Shown here one piece after another: positions 38,297 through 47,058 of a stretch of 64,000 nt of DNA. Source of the stretch: Parvularcula sp038749595. Its GTDB lineage: Bacteria; Pseudomonadota; Alphaproteobacteria; Caulobacterales; Parvularculaceae. The notes beneath the pieces were generated by a model. That model was not told the origin of the DNA. It searched no databases and saw only the letters and a program-made list of their open reading frames with translations. Positions within the stretch are counted from its first letter, which is position 1, and every line of letters starts with the position of its first letter. The stretch lies in NCBI GenBank assembly GCA_038749595.1, contig JBCDHW010000005.1, positions 62,001 through 126,000 on the forward strand, given 5' to 3'. The position numbers and the translations under genes were made by a program.

Positions 38297-39163
38297 TTAG
38301 GCTTTTTTGGCGATCTTGGATTCGTCCACCGGAGCAATGTCGGTAGAGATGATCACCACACCTTTGCGTCCGCGCTCATCGGTGAACGGGATCTTGTCCG
38401 TAGACGTATGCGTCGCCGGGCCGTTCTTGCCGCGGTAAATGTCGCGAATGCCAAGACGCGGTTCACCGCTTTCGATCACCTCAAGATCTTGCCGATGGTA
38501 TCCCGCTGCCAAATCGGGAAACAGCGCATACGTATCAACGTCCGTTAGCTGTCTGGGATCGTCGAACCCCATCGATTGTGCGGCAGCGCGGTTGGCAACC
38601 TTGATCGTGTTGCTGTCGTCCTTCAGCCAAATGCGGGCGGGCACGCTGTCAAGGACGAAGCGGAAAGCCTCTGCCTCCTGGCGCGCCACTTCCATACGGA
38701 AGGTGATCCGATTGATAGCGCGCATCAATCCAGCGAAGACCCGCACGAACTCTTTGGTATCGTCATCAAAAGGCGCGCTAATCAAGGTCGTTGATAAGAA
38801 ACTCACGGTACCGATCGTTTTTGACTTGTGCACCACCGGCGCACCGATGAAGCTTCGATAAGGCGACTTGGGAAAGTCCGGACACGAAGCCATATCCTGT
38901 TCGGCGACCACCCCCGGACCTGAGAGAAGGACACGGCAGGGACGACGGTCGAGGGCGATATCACTGCCCGCGCCCAAGCCCATGGTCTCACCTAAAGCGG
39001 CGCGCACCACAAATCGCCCATCGCGCACGTGGGAGACAAAAGCAGTGTCAGTGCCGAGAACATCCATGCCCAGCAGCAGCGCGCGGTAAACCATGTCATC
39101 GACGTCCGTCGCGTCGACAGCAACAATCTCCAAAAGCCGCGCTTTGGCTTCCTCGATCTTCAT
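38297..39163 (-). CDS. GAF-PAS sensory protein without output domain
   Basis: The start ATG 39161-39163 follows GAGGGG. Residues about 15-165 fit a GAF domain (DTAFVSHVRDGRFVVRAALG, CPDFPKSPYRSFIGAPVV). Residues about 165-275 are a PAS domain with FRFVLDSVPARIWLKDDSN and a closing KGVVIISTDIAPVDE. Nothing follows that could be a kinase, cyclase or DNA-binding domain, so this 288-residue protein must pass its signal to a partner. The GAF contains Cys in DRRPCRVLL, but a chromophore cannot be inferred. Neighbours give no clue. Confidence 0.82.
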   Translation of the reverse strand: MKIEEAKARLLEIVAVDATDVDDMVYRALLLGMDVLGTDTAFVSHVRDGRFVVRAALGETMGLGAGSDIALDRRPCRVLLSGPGVVAEQDMASCPDFPKSPYRSFIGAPVVHKSKTIGTVSFLSTTLISAPFDDDTKEFVRVFAGLMRAINRITFRMEVARQEAEAFRFVLDSVPARIWLKDDSNTIKVANRAAAQSMGFDDPRQLTDVDTYALFPDLAAGYHRQDLEVIESGEPRLGIRDIYRGKNGPATHTSTDKIPFTDERGRKGVVIISTDIAPVDESKIAKKA

Positions 39164-39282
39164 AAGTGACCCCTCAACCAAACTTTTAGCCGAAGGATCT
39201 TAATGCCGCCCGAACGGGCGCGGTCCCTAAGTCGCGCCGCTGCGATATTGCGCCGCCGACCCGGAAAGGGCACTTATCTCCA

Positions 39283-41250
39283 ATGGATACGAGCACGTTC
39301 GGTACAGTCTTGCTCAGCGTTGCCACCTTCGCAGCGGCCGTTATGGCGCTCTCGGGTCTCGCGCCGATCGGCCATCGGCGGGGCCTCGCGGTGAGCGGCG
39401 CTGCGGCGGGTGCAATGCTGGTGACGGTGGTTTATGCGTTTTTCCTGCTGATGAACGCCTACGCGAGCACCGATTTGTCGCTCATCAACGTCTATCTCAA
39501 CTCCCATTCGCTCAAGCCGGCCGTCTATAAGCTGACGGGCACGTGGGGGAACCACGAGGGCAGCCTGCTGCTTTGGCTCGTCATGCTGGCGGGGTTTGGC
39601 GGCGCCATGGCGTTTCACAGCCGCGGGGATGCAGCGCTGCGCAAACGCGCGCTCGGCGTGCAGGGACTGCTGGCGTTCGCGTTCCTGCTCTTCACCGTTC
39701 TGACGTCGAGCCCGTTTGCGCCCTACCCCGCAACCTGGCCCACACCGCCCGACGGACGCGGGCTTAATCCTCTGCTCCAAGATCCGGGCCTCGCGATCCA
39801 TCCGCCGACGCTTTACCTTGGCTATGTCGGACTTTCGGCGGTCTACAGCTTCACGATTGCCGCGCTTTGGCGGGGAGATCTGGGGAAGGAGTGGGCGCGA
39901 ACCGTTCGCCCGTTCCTCCTGTTCGCATGGGGCGCGCTGACGCTCGGAATCGGGCTGGGAGCCTTTTGGGCCTATTACGAGCTGGGCTGGGGCGGGTTTT
40001 GGTTTTGGGACCCTGTCGAAAATGCCTCGCTGATGCCGTGGCTTGCCGCAACGGCGCTTCTGCACTGCGTGATGGTGGTGGAACGCCGCGATGCCCTCAA
40101 ACCATGGTGCGCTGCGCTCGCAATCCTCGCATTCGGGGCTTCGCTGATGGGCGCCTTTTTGGTGCGGTCAGGGATCGTCACGTCGGTGCACGCCTTCGCC
40201 AATGATCCTGAACGCGGGATCGTCCTGCTCTTCCTCGCGGTGCTGTTCACCGGCGGGGGGCTCATCCTATTCGCTCTGCGCGGCAGCAGCTTGATCAGCC
40301 GAGAAGCGTTTGAACCCGTCAGCCGTGAAGGCGCTTTGGTGCTCAACAATCTGTTCTTCTCAGTTCTTCTGTTCACGGTCTTTCTCGGTACGTTCTGGCC
40401 GACGGTCATTGAGGTCAGCACCGGCACGCGGATCTCGGTGGGGCCGCCCTACTACAACGTCATGACTGCACCGCTCGCCGTGGCGATGGCCGCCGCGTTG
40501 GCATTTGGTCTCCTCATCCCATGGAAACGCCGCGGCAAAGGCGGTTGGCAAAAGCCTTACCAGATCATCCTCGGCGTCGGCGCCGTCGGCGGCATCGCGC
40601 TGATGGTTCTGCTCAAAGGAAACGTCTGGGCACTGATGGGTTTTGTAGCGAGCTTGTTCGTGCTCGGCGGCGTGGTGGCTGATCTGGCGCGCAAAGCCGG
40701 CTCGCCGCAAACCGCGGTCGCGCGCCTCTCTGGACTGACTGCACGCAGCTGGGGGGCCGTGCTCGCCCACTTTGGCCTGGCCCTTCTGATGCTCGGCATT
40801 ACGGCGAGTAGCCTGTTCCAGACCGAAGCGCGCCTGGTCCTCGAACCGGGCGAAACCGCGACGGTCCGAGGCTTAGACATCACCTTTAAAGGCAGTGCCC
40901 AGACGAATGGGCGCAACTACATCGTCGAGTTTGACCGCATTGAGGTCACTGATAGCGGCCGGTTGCTGGCGACCGTCGATCCATCCCGCCGATATTATCC
41001 GGTTGCGGACAAAGCCACCACCGAGGTCGCGATCCGACGCCTTGGCCTCGGCAACTTGTACATAGCCTCGGGATCAAGCCCCGACGGCGGCAGCGCCCGC
41101 ACGTTCCGCGTCTACGTCCACCCCCTCATCCACTTGCTGTGGAGCGGCGCTGTCCTCATCGCCCTGGGCGGATTTGTCAGCGCCTTCGCGCCGGGCAAGG
41201 CCAAAAGCGCGAAGAAAGCGGCGCGCAGCGCCGTGGAAGCGCCAGCATGA
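39283..41250 (+). CDS. ccmF: Cytochrome c heme lyase subunit CcmF
   Basis: CcmF (655 residues) is the heme-transfer core of system I cytochrome c maturation, with around fifteen membrane helices. The tryptophan-rich WGGFWFWDPVENASLMPW motif (about residues 230-250) binds heme, and His residues nearby act as ligands. The periplasmic C-terminal portion (ETATVRGLDITFKGSAQTNG) precedes the last helix. ATG 39283. It overlaps ccmH by four bases. ccmE and ccmI, its usual upstream partners, are absent from the window. Confidence 0.95.
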   Translation: MDTSTFGTVLLSVATFAAAVMALSGLAPIGHRRGLAVSGAAAGAMLVTVVYAFFLLMNAYASTDLSLINVYLNSHSLKPAVYKLTGTWGNHEGSLLLWLVMLAGFGGAMAFHSRGDAALRKRALGVQGLLAFAFLLFTVLTSSPFAPYPATWPTPPDGRGLNPLLQDPGLAIHPPTLYLGYVGLSAVYSFTIAALWRGDLGKEWARTVRPFLLFAWGALTLGIGLGAFWAYYELGWGGFWFWDPVENASLMPWLAATALLHCVMVVERRDALKPWCAALAILAFGASLMGAFLVRSGIVTSVHAFANDPERGIVLLFLAVLFTGGGLILFALRGSSLISREAFEPVSREGALVLNNLFFSVLLFTVFLGTFWPTVIEVSTGTRISVGPPYYNVMTAPLAVAMAAALAFGLLIPWKRRGKGGWQKPYQIILGVGAVGGIALMVLLKGNVWALMGFVASLFVLGGVVADLARKAGSPQTAVARLSGLTARSWGAVLAHFGLALLMLGITASSLFQTEARLVLEPGETATVRGLDITFKGSAQTNGRNYIVEFDRIEVTDSGRLLATVDPSRRYYPVADKATTEVAIRRLGLGNLYIASGSSPDGGSARTFRVYVHPLIHLLWSGAVLIALGGFVSAFAPGKAKSAKKAARSAVEAPA

Positions 41251-41603
41251 TCGCGGTCTGCACACTCTTGCTCGCGGCGGCGCTCAGCCCGGCCGACCAA
41301 GAACGGGTCGACGCGCTGTCAGAGGAGTTCCGCTGCGTGGTTTGCCAAAACCAATCGATCGCCGATAGCGACGCCGAGATTGCATCAGTCATGCGCACAC
41401 TGATCGAAGAGCGCATTGCCGCTGGCGATACAGACGCCGAAGTTCGCGCCTTTCTAACCGCACGCTACGGCGAATATGTGCTGCTTTCGCCGGAGAAAAG
41501 CGGGAAAAACGCGCTTCTTTGGGCTGGCCCGGCGCTGGCTCTTCTTGGCGGTGGATGGTGGGCCTTCTCGCTTTTCCGCGGCAGCGCTAAACGACAATCG
41601 TGA
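41247..41603 (+). CDS. ccmH: Cytochrome c maturation protein CcmH (thiol-disulfide oxidoreductase)
   Basis: The 118-residue protein has an N-terminal signal, the redox motif FRCVVCQNQSIADSD that reduces apocytochrome c Cys residues for heme attachment, then a C-terminal membrane helix (LLWAGPALALLGGGWWAFSL). The ATG overlaps the ccmF stop (ATGA), and the ydcF-like gene overlaps its own stop, so the locus is tightly packed. This is the short CcmH without the fused TPR part. Confidence 0.93.
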   Translation: MIAVCTLLLAAALSPADQERVDALSEEFRCVVCQNQSIADSDAEIASVMRTLIEERIAAGDTDAEVRAFLTARYGEYVLLSPEKSGKNALLWAGPALALLGGGWWAFSLFRGSAKRQS

Positions 41604-42205
41604 TTCGATTCGCAAACTTTCTCCGGATCGGCCTCGGTGCCGTGGCCGTCGCTACCCTTGCGTTGGTATCGGGGTTCTTCGCCTTCTGCGCGACCCTGCC
41701 CCGCGCAGGCGACGTGCCCCTCGACGCGGTCCAAGCGCATCGCCTTCAAGACCGCGGGATGATCATTTTGACCGGCGGTGGAGGCCAGCGCATCACGGAA
41801 GGGCTTGCGCTTCAGGCGGACGGCCTTGCTGATCGCGCCCTCATCTCCGGCGTTCATCCGCAGACCGACAAACGAGATCTCGCCGGCATGGGCGATGCGG
41901 AGACACTCGACTGCTGCGTTGACCTCGGCCCCTGGGCGCGAAGCACGCGGGGAAATGCGGTCGAGAGCCGTGCCTGGCTTGAACGCCACGGATACGACGT
42001 GGCGCTGCTCGTCACATCGGACTTTCACTTGCCGCGGGCAACCGCGGAGATGCGGCACGTGGCGCCGGAGATCACGGTGATCGGCATCCCTGTGGCCAGT
42101 GATTTTGCGCCCGAACAGGGCTGGATGGGACAGGTTTCGTCGTGGCGTCTGCTGGCGTCGGAGTACGCGAAGTATCTTGTCGTTCGCGTTCGGTCACTCA
42201 CGTGA
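41600..42205 (+). CDS. YdcF/SanA-like DUF218 protein
   Basis: The 201-residue protein has one N-terminal membrane helix (GLGAVAVATLALVSGFFAFC) and a DUF218 domain whose landmarks are MIILTGGGGQRITEGLAL, ARSTRGNAVESRAWL and LLVTSDFHLPRAT. The family includes SanA and ElyC, linked to envelope integrity and peptidoglycan at low temperature; a hydrolase or transferase role is only predicted. The GTG start overlaps ccmH. It is followed by plsC and a DUF2125 gene, a recurrent group in alphaproteobacteria. Confidence 0.85.
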   Translation: MIRFANFLRIGLGAVAVATLALVSGFFAFCATLPRAGDVPLDAVQAHRLQDRGMIILTGGGGQRITEGLALQADGLADRALISGVHPQTDKRDLAGMGDAETLDCCVDLGPWARSTRGNAVESRAWLERHGYDVALLVTSDFHLPRATAEMRHVAPEITVIGIPVASDFAPEQGWMGQVSSWRLLASEYAKYLVVRVRSLT

Positions 42206-42221
42206 GGATGGGTGCGCCGCG

Positions 42222-42917
42222 ATGATCCGTTCCGTGATTTTTCTCGCCTACATGTTTACAGTCTCGATCATCCTTGGGCTGATCGCTTTTCCGGCGTTGC
42301 TCAAACGGGAATGGTCGATCGCGTTTTCAAAGCTCTGGGCACGGACTGTTCTGGCGGGCCTCACGGTGCTTTGCGGAATTCGCGACAGGGTAATTGGCGC
42401 CGAACATATCCCAAACGGGCCCGCGCTGATTGCCGCCAAGCACCAGTCGATGTGGGAGACTCTGCGCCTGACGATCCTGCTCCCCCGGCCGAGTTTTGTG
42501 CTCAAAAAAGAGCTCAAGCATTGGCCGATTTTCTCGTGGTATTGTCGCGCGAATGGCTTCATTTTCATCGATCGCGACGCCGGGGTGCGGTCGCTGCGTG
42601 ACATGACGAACCAAGCAAGGTCGCGGCTCGACGAAGGGGCGCAGATCGTGATCTTTCCGGAGGGTACACGGAGTAAACCGGGCGAGCGGCTTCCCTATCA
42701 ACCCGGTGTTGCTGCATTAGCCAAATCGCTTGGTGTACCGACGATCCCAATCGCCCACGACAGTGGCCGTTATTGGAAGCAACCGGGACCAGACAAAGCT
42801 CCTGGCACGATCATTCTCCAAGTCTTTGAACCGATGACAGATTTTTCAAACCGGAAGACATTCCTGAGAGATCTCGAAGCCACGATCGAAGGGGCCTCCG
42901 AGACCGTCACCGTATGA
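42222..42917 (+). CDS. plsC: 1-acyl-sn-glycerol-3-phosphate acyltransferase (PlsC family)
   Basis: The 231-residue protein has an N-terminal membrane helix and the acyltransferase motifs in order: KHQSMWET (catalytic H-x4-E, where most PlsC have H-x4-D), FIFIDRD, IVIFPEGTRSKPGE and GVPTIPIAHDSG. It acylates lysophosphatidic acid to phosphatidic acid for membrane lipids. I chose ATG 42222, since the longer frame would run back into the ydcF-like gene. Its stop overlaps the DUF2125 start. The Glu variant is common in alphaproteobacteria. Confidence 0.88.
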   Translation: MIRSVIFLAYMFTVSIILGLIAFPALLKREWSIAFSKLWARTVLAGLTVLCGIRDRVIGAEHIPNGPALIAAKHQSMWETLRLTILLPRPSFVLKKELKHWPIFSWYCRANGFIFIDRDAGVRSLRDMTNQARSRLDEGAQIVIFPEGTRSKPGERLPYQPGVAALAKSLGVPTIPIAHDSGRYWKQPGPDKAPGTIILQVFEPMTDFSNRKTFLRDLEATIEGASETVTV

Positions 42918-43837
42918 CCCAGTTGCAACGTTCCCGCCTCAAAATCATCATTCCTCTTGCGCTCTTCGTTGTGTTTTTTGTCGGCTACAGCATCGTGTGG
43001 CTGCAAGGTGCACGGGCGGTTGAGACGGAACTTGCGGCCTTTGCTGAGCGTGAGGCCCTGGCTGGTCGTACACTGACGTTTGGTGCTGTACGAACAGCGG
43101 GCTACCCTCTTACCCTCCGCGGGACTGTTGACGATGTGGTGTGGGAGGCGCCGGGATACGGGACCTTTGAGGCTGAGACTGTCGTTATCGCAGCTGTGCC
43201 TTATAACCCCACACGCGTTGTGTTGGCTCCCCGCGGTCGTCAGCACCTGACGTTGGGCGAGCGCCGCTATGCTCTGACATCGGACGACCTCCGGTTCAAT
43301 CTCGAACGAAGGTTCGCCGCGGCGGAAGGCCACGGCATCGCGCTTGAGAGAGAAGATCAAGTCGTTCAAATCGGCGACTTTATCGCCAACCAAGAGGCAG
43401 TCGGTGACGGTCAGACCATTGCCTTATCGATCAAGAAGCTGGTCCTTGGAGATCAGGCGGGGACGGAATTTCCGTATATTGATATTGCAGCGTCCCGCAT
43501 CGTGAACGGCCTGAACATTGCAGGACTAGCGATCGGCGTGGGGCGTGGTGACGACCCCTCGCCCACGCAAATGGCGGGACAGGGCGAGCTGGTGATCACT
43601 GACGACGGGCTGGTCAACGGCGACCTTGAGCTCCGGCTCAAGAATGAACGCCCGGCGCTTGAACTTCTCGGCGAAGCCAACGCGATACCTCCCGAAGCGG
43701 TTGATTTTGCAGCGAGAGTGATCGGCCTTATGACTGAGAAGGGTACCAAAGAGGTGACCCTTCCGCTGACGGTACGAGAGAGCGAAGTCCGTTTGGGGAT
43801 CATTCTGCTTGGAACGATCCCTCCGTTGACAGACTAA
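42914..43837 (+). CDS. DUF2125 envelope protein
   Basis: The 307-residue protein has one N-terminal helix (IIPLALFVVFFVGYSIVW) and then a long periplasmic beta-rich domain typical of DUF2125, with FGAVRTAGYPLTLRGTVDDV and LAPRGRQHLTLG near its start. Members may be AsmA-like lipid-linked proteins, but function is not established. ATG 42914 overlaps the plsC stop by four bases. The last four bases overlap the convergent hisC. Confidence 0.88.
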   Translation: MTQLQRSRLKIIIPLALFVVFFVGYSIVWLQGARAVETELAAFAEREALAGRTLTFGAVRTAGYPLTLRGTVDDVVWEAPGYGTFEAETVVIAAVPYNPTRVVLAPRGRQHLTLGERRYALTSDDLRFNLERRFAAAEGHGIALEREDQVVQIGDFIANQEAVGDGQTIALSIKKLVLGDQAGTEFPYIDIAASRIVNGLNIAGLAIGVGRGDDPSPTQMAGQGELVITDDGLVNGDLELRLKNERPALELLGEANAIPPEAVDFAARVIGLMTEKGTKEVTLPLTVRESEVRLGIILLGTIPPLTD

Positions 43838-44931
43838 GATCCGGCCCACGTCTCAGCGGCGGTGAGGAAAGCGTCGTTCGCCTCTCGTTCGCCGATTGAA
43901 ACGCGGACGCAATGGGGAAGGTTTGAGCTCTTCAGCCCGCGAACGAGGACACCCTGTCCCGCGCAATGGTCAATGAATGAAGATGCCTCGTCATCGGAAC
44001 CGTGTACGGTCAAAATGAAGTTCGCTTCGGTGACGTGCACGGTAAACCCCCCGCCACGCAGAGATTGAACAATCCGCGCCATCTCCTCAAAATTGTGGAT
44101 CTTGTTCTCTTCGACAAATTGTTGGTCAGAGAGCGCTGCCTCGGCGGCGACGAGGCCTGCAGCAGAAACGTTGAACGGGCTGCGGACCCGTCCGAGCACG
44201 TCGATCACCGACGGCGAGGCATATCCCCACCCAACGCGCAAGCCGCCAAGCCCGTAAATCTTCGAAAACGTCCGTGTCATGACGACATTGTCAGCGCCTG
44301 ACTGGACGGCGGCATCAACAAAGCCTTTGCCGGGATCGTAGGTCTCGTCGTCAACATACTCCGCATAGGCCCCATCGAGGACCAACAAAACACGCGAAGG
44401 CAGCTCAGCGCGCAGCCGCACGAGCTCCTCGTGGGCGACCCGGGTGCCCGTCGGGTTGTTCGGATTGGCAAGAAGAAGCACACGGGTGCGCAGGGTTACG
44501 GCGGCGAGCAGAGCATCGACGTCGGCGGTGAGATCCGTCTCCTCAACTTGGACGGCCCGACAACCTTCTGCCGTCGCGATCACCGGATAATAGCTGAAGC
44601 CGTGGCGAGTCATGAGGACATCGTCACCGGGTTCCGTAAAGCTCCGTACCGTGAGCGATAGGATCTCATCGGAGCCGTTGCCCACGATGATCTGGTCGGG
44701 GTTGATGCCGTGGAGAGCGCCAAGCTTCTCGCGCAGGGCCGTCGCGTCGCCGTCGGGGTAGCGGTGGGCTCGCGCGCTCATGGCATCGAGGGCGGCGACC
44801 GCCGAGGGGGCCGGGCCCAACGCACTCTCGTTGGACGACAACTTATAGACCTTTGCACCCGCCGCCTTCGAGCGGCCGGGGACATAAGGATCAATCGAGA
44901 GCAGGCCGCTACGCGGCTGGGGACGTTCCAT
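43834..44931 (-). CDS. hisC: Histidinol-phosphate aminotransferase
   Basis: This PLP enzyme of histidine synthesis (365 residues) also can serve aromatic amino-acid transamination in some bacteria. It shows KLSSNESALGPAPSAV, VGNGSDEILSL, LLANPNNPTGTRV, DGAYAEYVDD and the PLP-lysine block TRTFSKIYGLGGLRVGWGYA. ATG 44931 is used; GTG 44937 is possible. Downstream it converges with DUF2125. The shared strand and tight order with the methyltransferase-like gene suggest co-transcription. Confidence 0.94.
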   Translation of the reverse strand: MERPQPRSGLLSIDPYVPGRSKAAGAKVYKLSSNESALGPAPSAVAALDAMSARAHRYPDGDATALREKLGALHGINPDQIIVGNGSDEILSLTVRSFTEPGDDVLMTRHGFSYYPVIATAEGCRAVQVEETDLTADVDALLAAVTLRTRVLLLANPNNPTGTRVAHEELVRLRAELPSRVLLVLDGAYAEYVDDETYDPGKGFVDAAVQSGADNVVMTRTFSKIYGLGGLRVGWGYASPSVIDVLGRVRSPFNVSAAGLVAAEAALSDQQFVEENKIHNFEEMARIVQSLRGGGFTVHVTEANFILTVHGSDDEASSFIDHCAGQGVLVRGLKSSNLPHCVRVSIGEREANDAFLTAAETWAGS

Positions 44932-45003
44932 GATCACCGCATGGCGCAGCGCACGGCGAGAATCCAGACGTTGATTGCGCGCAGCATCGGCACGGCGCCG
45001 CCC

Positions 45004-45783
45004 CTAGCGCACGGCGCGCCATTGTCCGCGGGCTGTGGTCTTCTGGCCGCCCCGCTCCGCCGCAAGCCCAACCACCCGTCGGCCGCCTGCCGCAAAGATG
45101 CCTGACAGCGCCTCCGACTTCGTCCCGCTGGCCGGGGCGGCCATTGAGCGTCGCGCCTCGACGAGTTCTACGCCGGCGACTGATGGAAGGGGGATAGAGA
45201 GTGGTTCAAGGCGTTCAGCCGTCTGTTCCCACAGGGTGGCCAGCCGACGAAGCTGCCGGATCGGCGGGAAATAGAGCGCCGCCGCCTGTGCTGTTGGGGC
45301 GAACATCGCGCCGCCAAGAGCCCGCAGCAGCTGGCCCCGGGAATAAGCGCGACCCGCCGCGAGGGGGGAATTCTCAAACAAGGTCCAAAAGCCGTGCCGG
45401 TTGGCCGCCACGATGATCAACCGCCCGTCATCGGTGAGCACCCGCCAGGCTTCACGCAGAAGCGCACTGGGATCAGGGGTTTCTTCAAGGCCGTGCATAA
45501 TGACCAAGCGATCGACCGATGCCTCGCGCAAGGGCCAGCGCCCCTCCTCGACCAGCACCTCGTCGCGCGCTGCAACCGCTCCCGCCGCAGCGGGGACCAT
45601 GGTGACGTGGTGGTCCGCCTCGCTGAACGCAGGCATGAGCGGGTGCGGGTAGCCAAAGCCTGCAACCCGGAGCCCCTTGCAGGTGCCCCAGGCATCACTG
45701 AGCTTTCGGCGCAGCACATCCTCGGCCACCTGACCCAGCGGGGTGGCGTAGAAGCGATCAAACTCTTCGCTGGTGATGCGCAA
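45004..45783 (-). CDS. Class I SAM-dependent methyltransferase-like protein
   Basis: TTG 45783 is the best start: AAGGAGAG lies seven bases upstream and the protein then begins LRITSEEFDRFYATPLGQ, as in its relatives. The 259-residue sequence has a methyltransferase-type core: LRVAGFGYPHP (site of motif I, poorly conserved), LVIMHGLEETPDPSALLRE, WRVLTDDGRLIIV. The degenerate motif I raises doubt about SAM binding. It is divergent from gloB, the order found in many alphaproteobacteria. Confidence 0.82.
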   Translation of the reverse strand: MRITSEEFDRFYATPLGQVAEDVLRRKLSDAWGTCKGLRVAGFGYPHPLMPAFSEADHHVTMVPAAAGAVAARDEVLVEEGRWPLREASVDRLVIMHGLEETPDPSALLREAWRVLTDDGRLIIVAANRHGFWTLFENSPLAAGRAYSRGQLLRALGGAMFAPTAQAAALYFPPIRQLRRLATLWEQTAERLEPLSIPLPSVAGVELVEARRSMAAPASGTKSEALSGIFAAGGRRVVGLAAERGGQKTTARGQWRAVR

Positions 45784-45872
45784 CGGACAGCTCTCCTTCG
45801 AACCTCTTGCCACTCTTGGCGTTCACGCCGATGGCTCGCTAGGCTCATGGAGTATCTAGGTAGGTTTCCCAG

Positions 45873-46655
45873 ATGATGCACTATTGCGGGTCACTGACGG
45901 TCCACCAATTTCCCTGTCTCACCGATAATTATGGGTTTTTGGTGCGCGACGAAGCGTCAGGCCAAGTCGCCAGCGTTGATAGCCCGGATGGCGCGGTGAT
46001 TGCCGAAGCCGCTGAGCGGCTGGGATGGGGCATCGACCTGGTGCTGAACACCCATTGGCACCCCGACCATACGGGAGGAAACGCGCTGCTGGCCGAGCGG
46101 TTTGGCGCGCGGGTCATTGCCCCAAGCGAGGAAGCCGAGAAGATTGCCCATAAAGACGCACTGATTTCCGGCGGAATGACCGTGACCCTCGGCGCGACGT
46201 CATTCGCGGTGTTCGATGTCCCGGGGCACACCGCCGGGCACATCGCTTTTTATGCCGAGGACGCAAAAGCGGCTTTTGTGGGTGATACGCTGTTCTCGCT
46301 CGGTTGCGGACGTATGTTTGAAGGGACCCCCGCCCAGTTCTGGGAGTCCCTGTTGAAACTGAAGGCCTTGCCAAGCGACACGATGATTTTTTGCGCCCAC
46401 GAATATACCGCATCCAACGCGGCCTTCGCGTTGAGCATTGATGGCGAGAACGAGGTATTGGCCGCGCGTGCGCGCGCTGTGACGCAGCTCAGGGAAGCCG
46501 ACCAACCGACGGTCCCCGTGATACTCGCGGACGAGCTTGTCGCCAATCCGTTCCTGAGGGCCGATGACCCCAACCTGGCGGCGCGCGTCGGGAAGCCCGG
46601 GGCTCCGCATCACGAAGTGTTCGCCGAGATCCGCCGCAGAAAGGACGCGTTCTGA
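45873..46655 (+). CDS. gloB: Hydroxyacylglutathione hydrolase (glyoxalase II)
   Basis: This metallo-beta-lactamase-fold enzyme cleaves S-lactoylglutathione in methylglyoxal detoxification. The metal site is THWHPDHTGG (His61, His63, Asp65, His66), with further ligands in VPGHTAGHIAFY, FVGDTLFSLGCGRMFEG and FCAHEYT. The C-terminal glyoxalase II extension (residues 170-260) ends with FAEIRRRKDAF. Length of 260 residues is normal. It lies divergent from the methyltransferase-like gene and precedes a small cupin. Confidence 0.95.
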   Translation: MMHYCGSLTVHQFPCLTDNYGFLVRDEASGQVASVDSPDGAVIAEAAERLGWGIDLVLNTHWHPDHTGGNALLAERFGARVIAPSEEAEKIAHKDALISGGMTVTLGATSFAVFDVPGHTAGHIAFYAEDAKAAFVGDTLFSLGCGRMFEGTPAQFWESLLKLKALPSDTMIFCAHEYTASNAAFALSIDGENEVLAARARAVTQLREADQPTVPVILADELVANPFLRADDPNLAARVGKPGAPHHEVFAEIRRRKDAF

Positions 46656-46684
46656 ACCCGCAAACCGTCATCCAGACCCACCAG

Positions 46685-47041
46685 ATGGAACCGCATCCTT
46701 TCGAGGGCTGGTGGCGCCAAACGGGCCGAACCTTGGGCGCCGCGCGCGAAGGACTGCAACTTTTTGCGGCAACCGATGAAGCGGGCTGGCACCGCATGCC
46801 AGCAGAGACCACCTATCGTCTCGAGGAGGGTGGACCCGTGACCCTGAGCTTGAGTTTTGACCAGAGAACAGCGACCGCCCGGCGTCTGATGCAGCCGGGC
46901 GATGCGTTGACCGTGACGCCGGGAACCTTGCGTGCGCTGGCATGCCTCGGCGCCGCGGCGCTCGTGCACATTGTTCTCAAACCAGATTGTGCTTTGACCG
47001 ACAGGGTTTTGATGCCGGACGATTGGTTTCCGCAAGGCTGA
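46685..47041 (+). CDS. Cupin, DUF985-like, short
   Basis: Sequence such as MEPHPFEGWWRQTGR followed by FAATDEAGWHRMPAETTYRL fits the DUF985 cupin family, normally about 150-160 residues; this frame gives 118. The in-frame sequence upstream (to 46652, at the gloB stop) continues to look homologous (TVIQTHQ before MEP) but has no ATG, GTG or TTG, only CTG 46652, and there is no Shine-Dalgarno for ATG 46685. Either a CTG start or a damaged N terminus is possible. Its substrate is unknown. Confidence 0.6.
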   Translation: MEPHPFEGWWRQTGRTLGAAREGLQLFAATDEAGWHRMPAETTYRLEEGGPVTLSLSFDQRTATARRLMQPGDALTVTPGTLRALACLGAAALVHIVLKPDCALTDRVLMPDDWFPQG

Positions 47042-47058
47042 AGGGGAAGACGCGGGCG

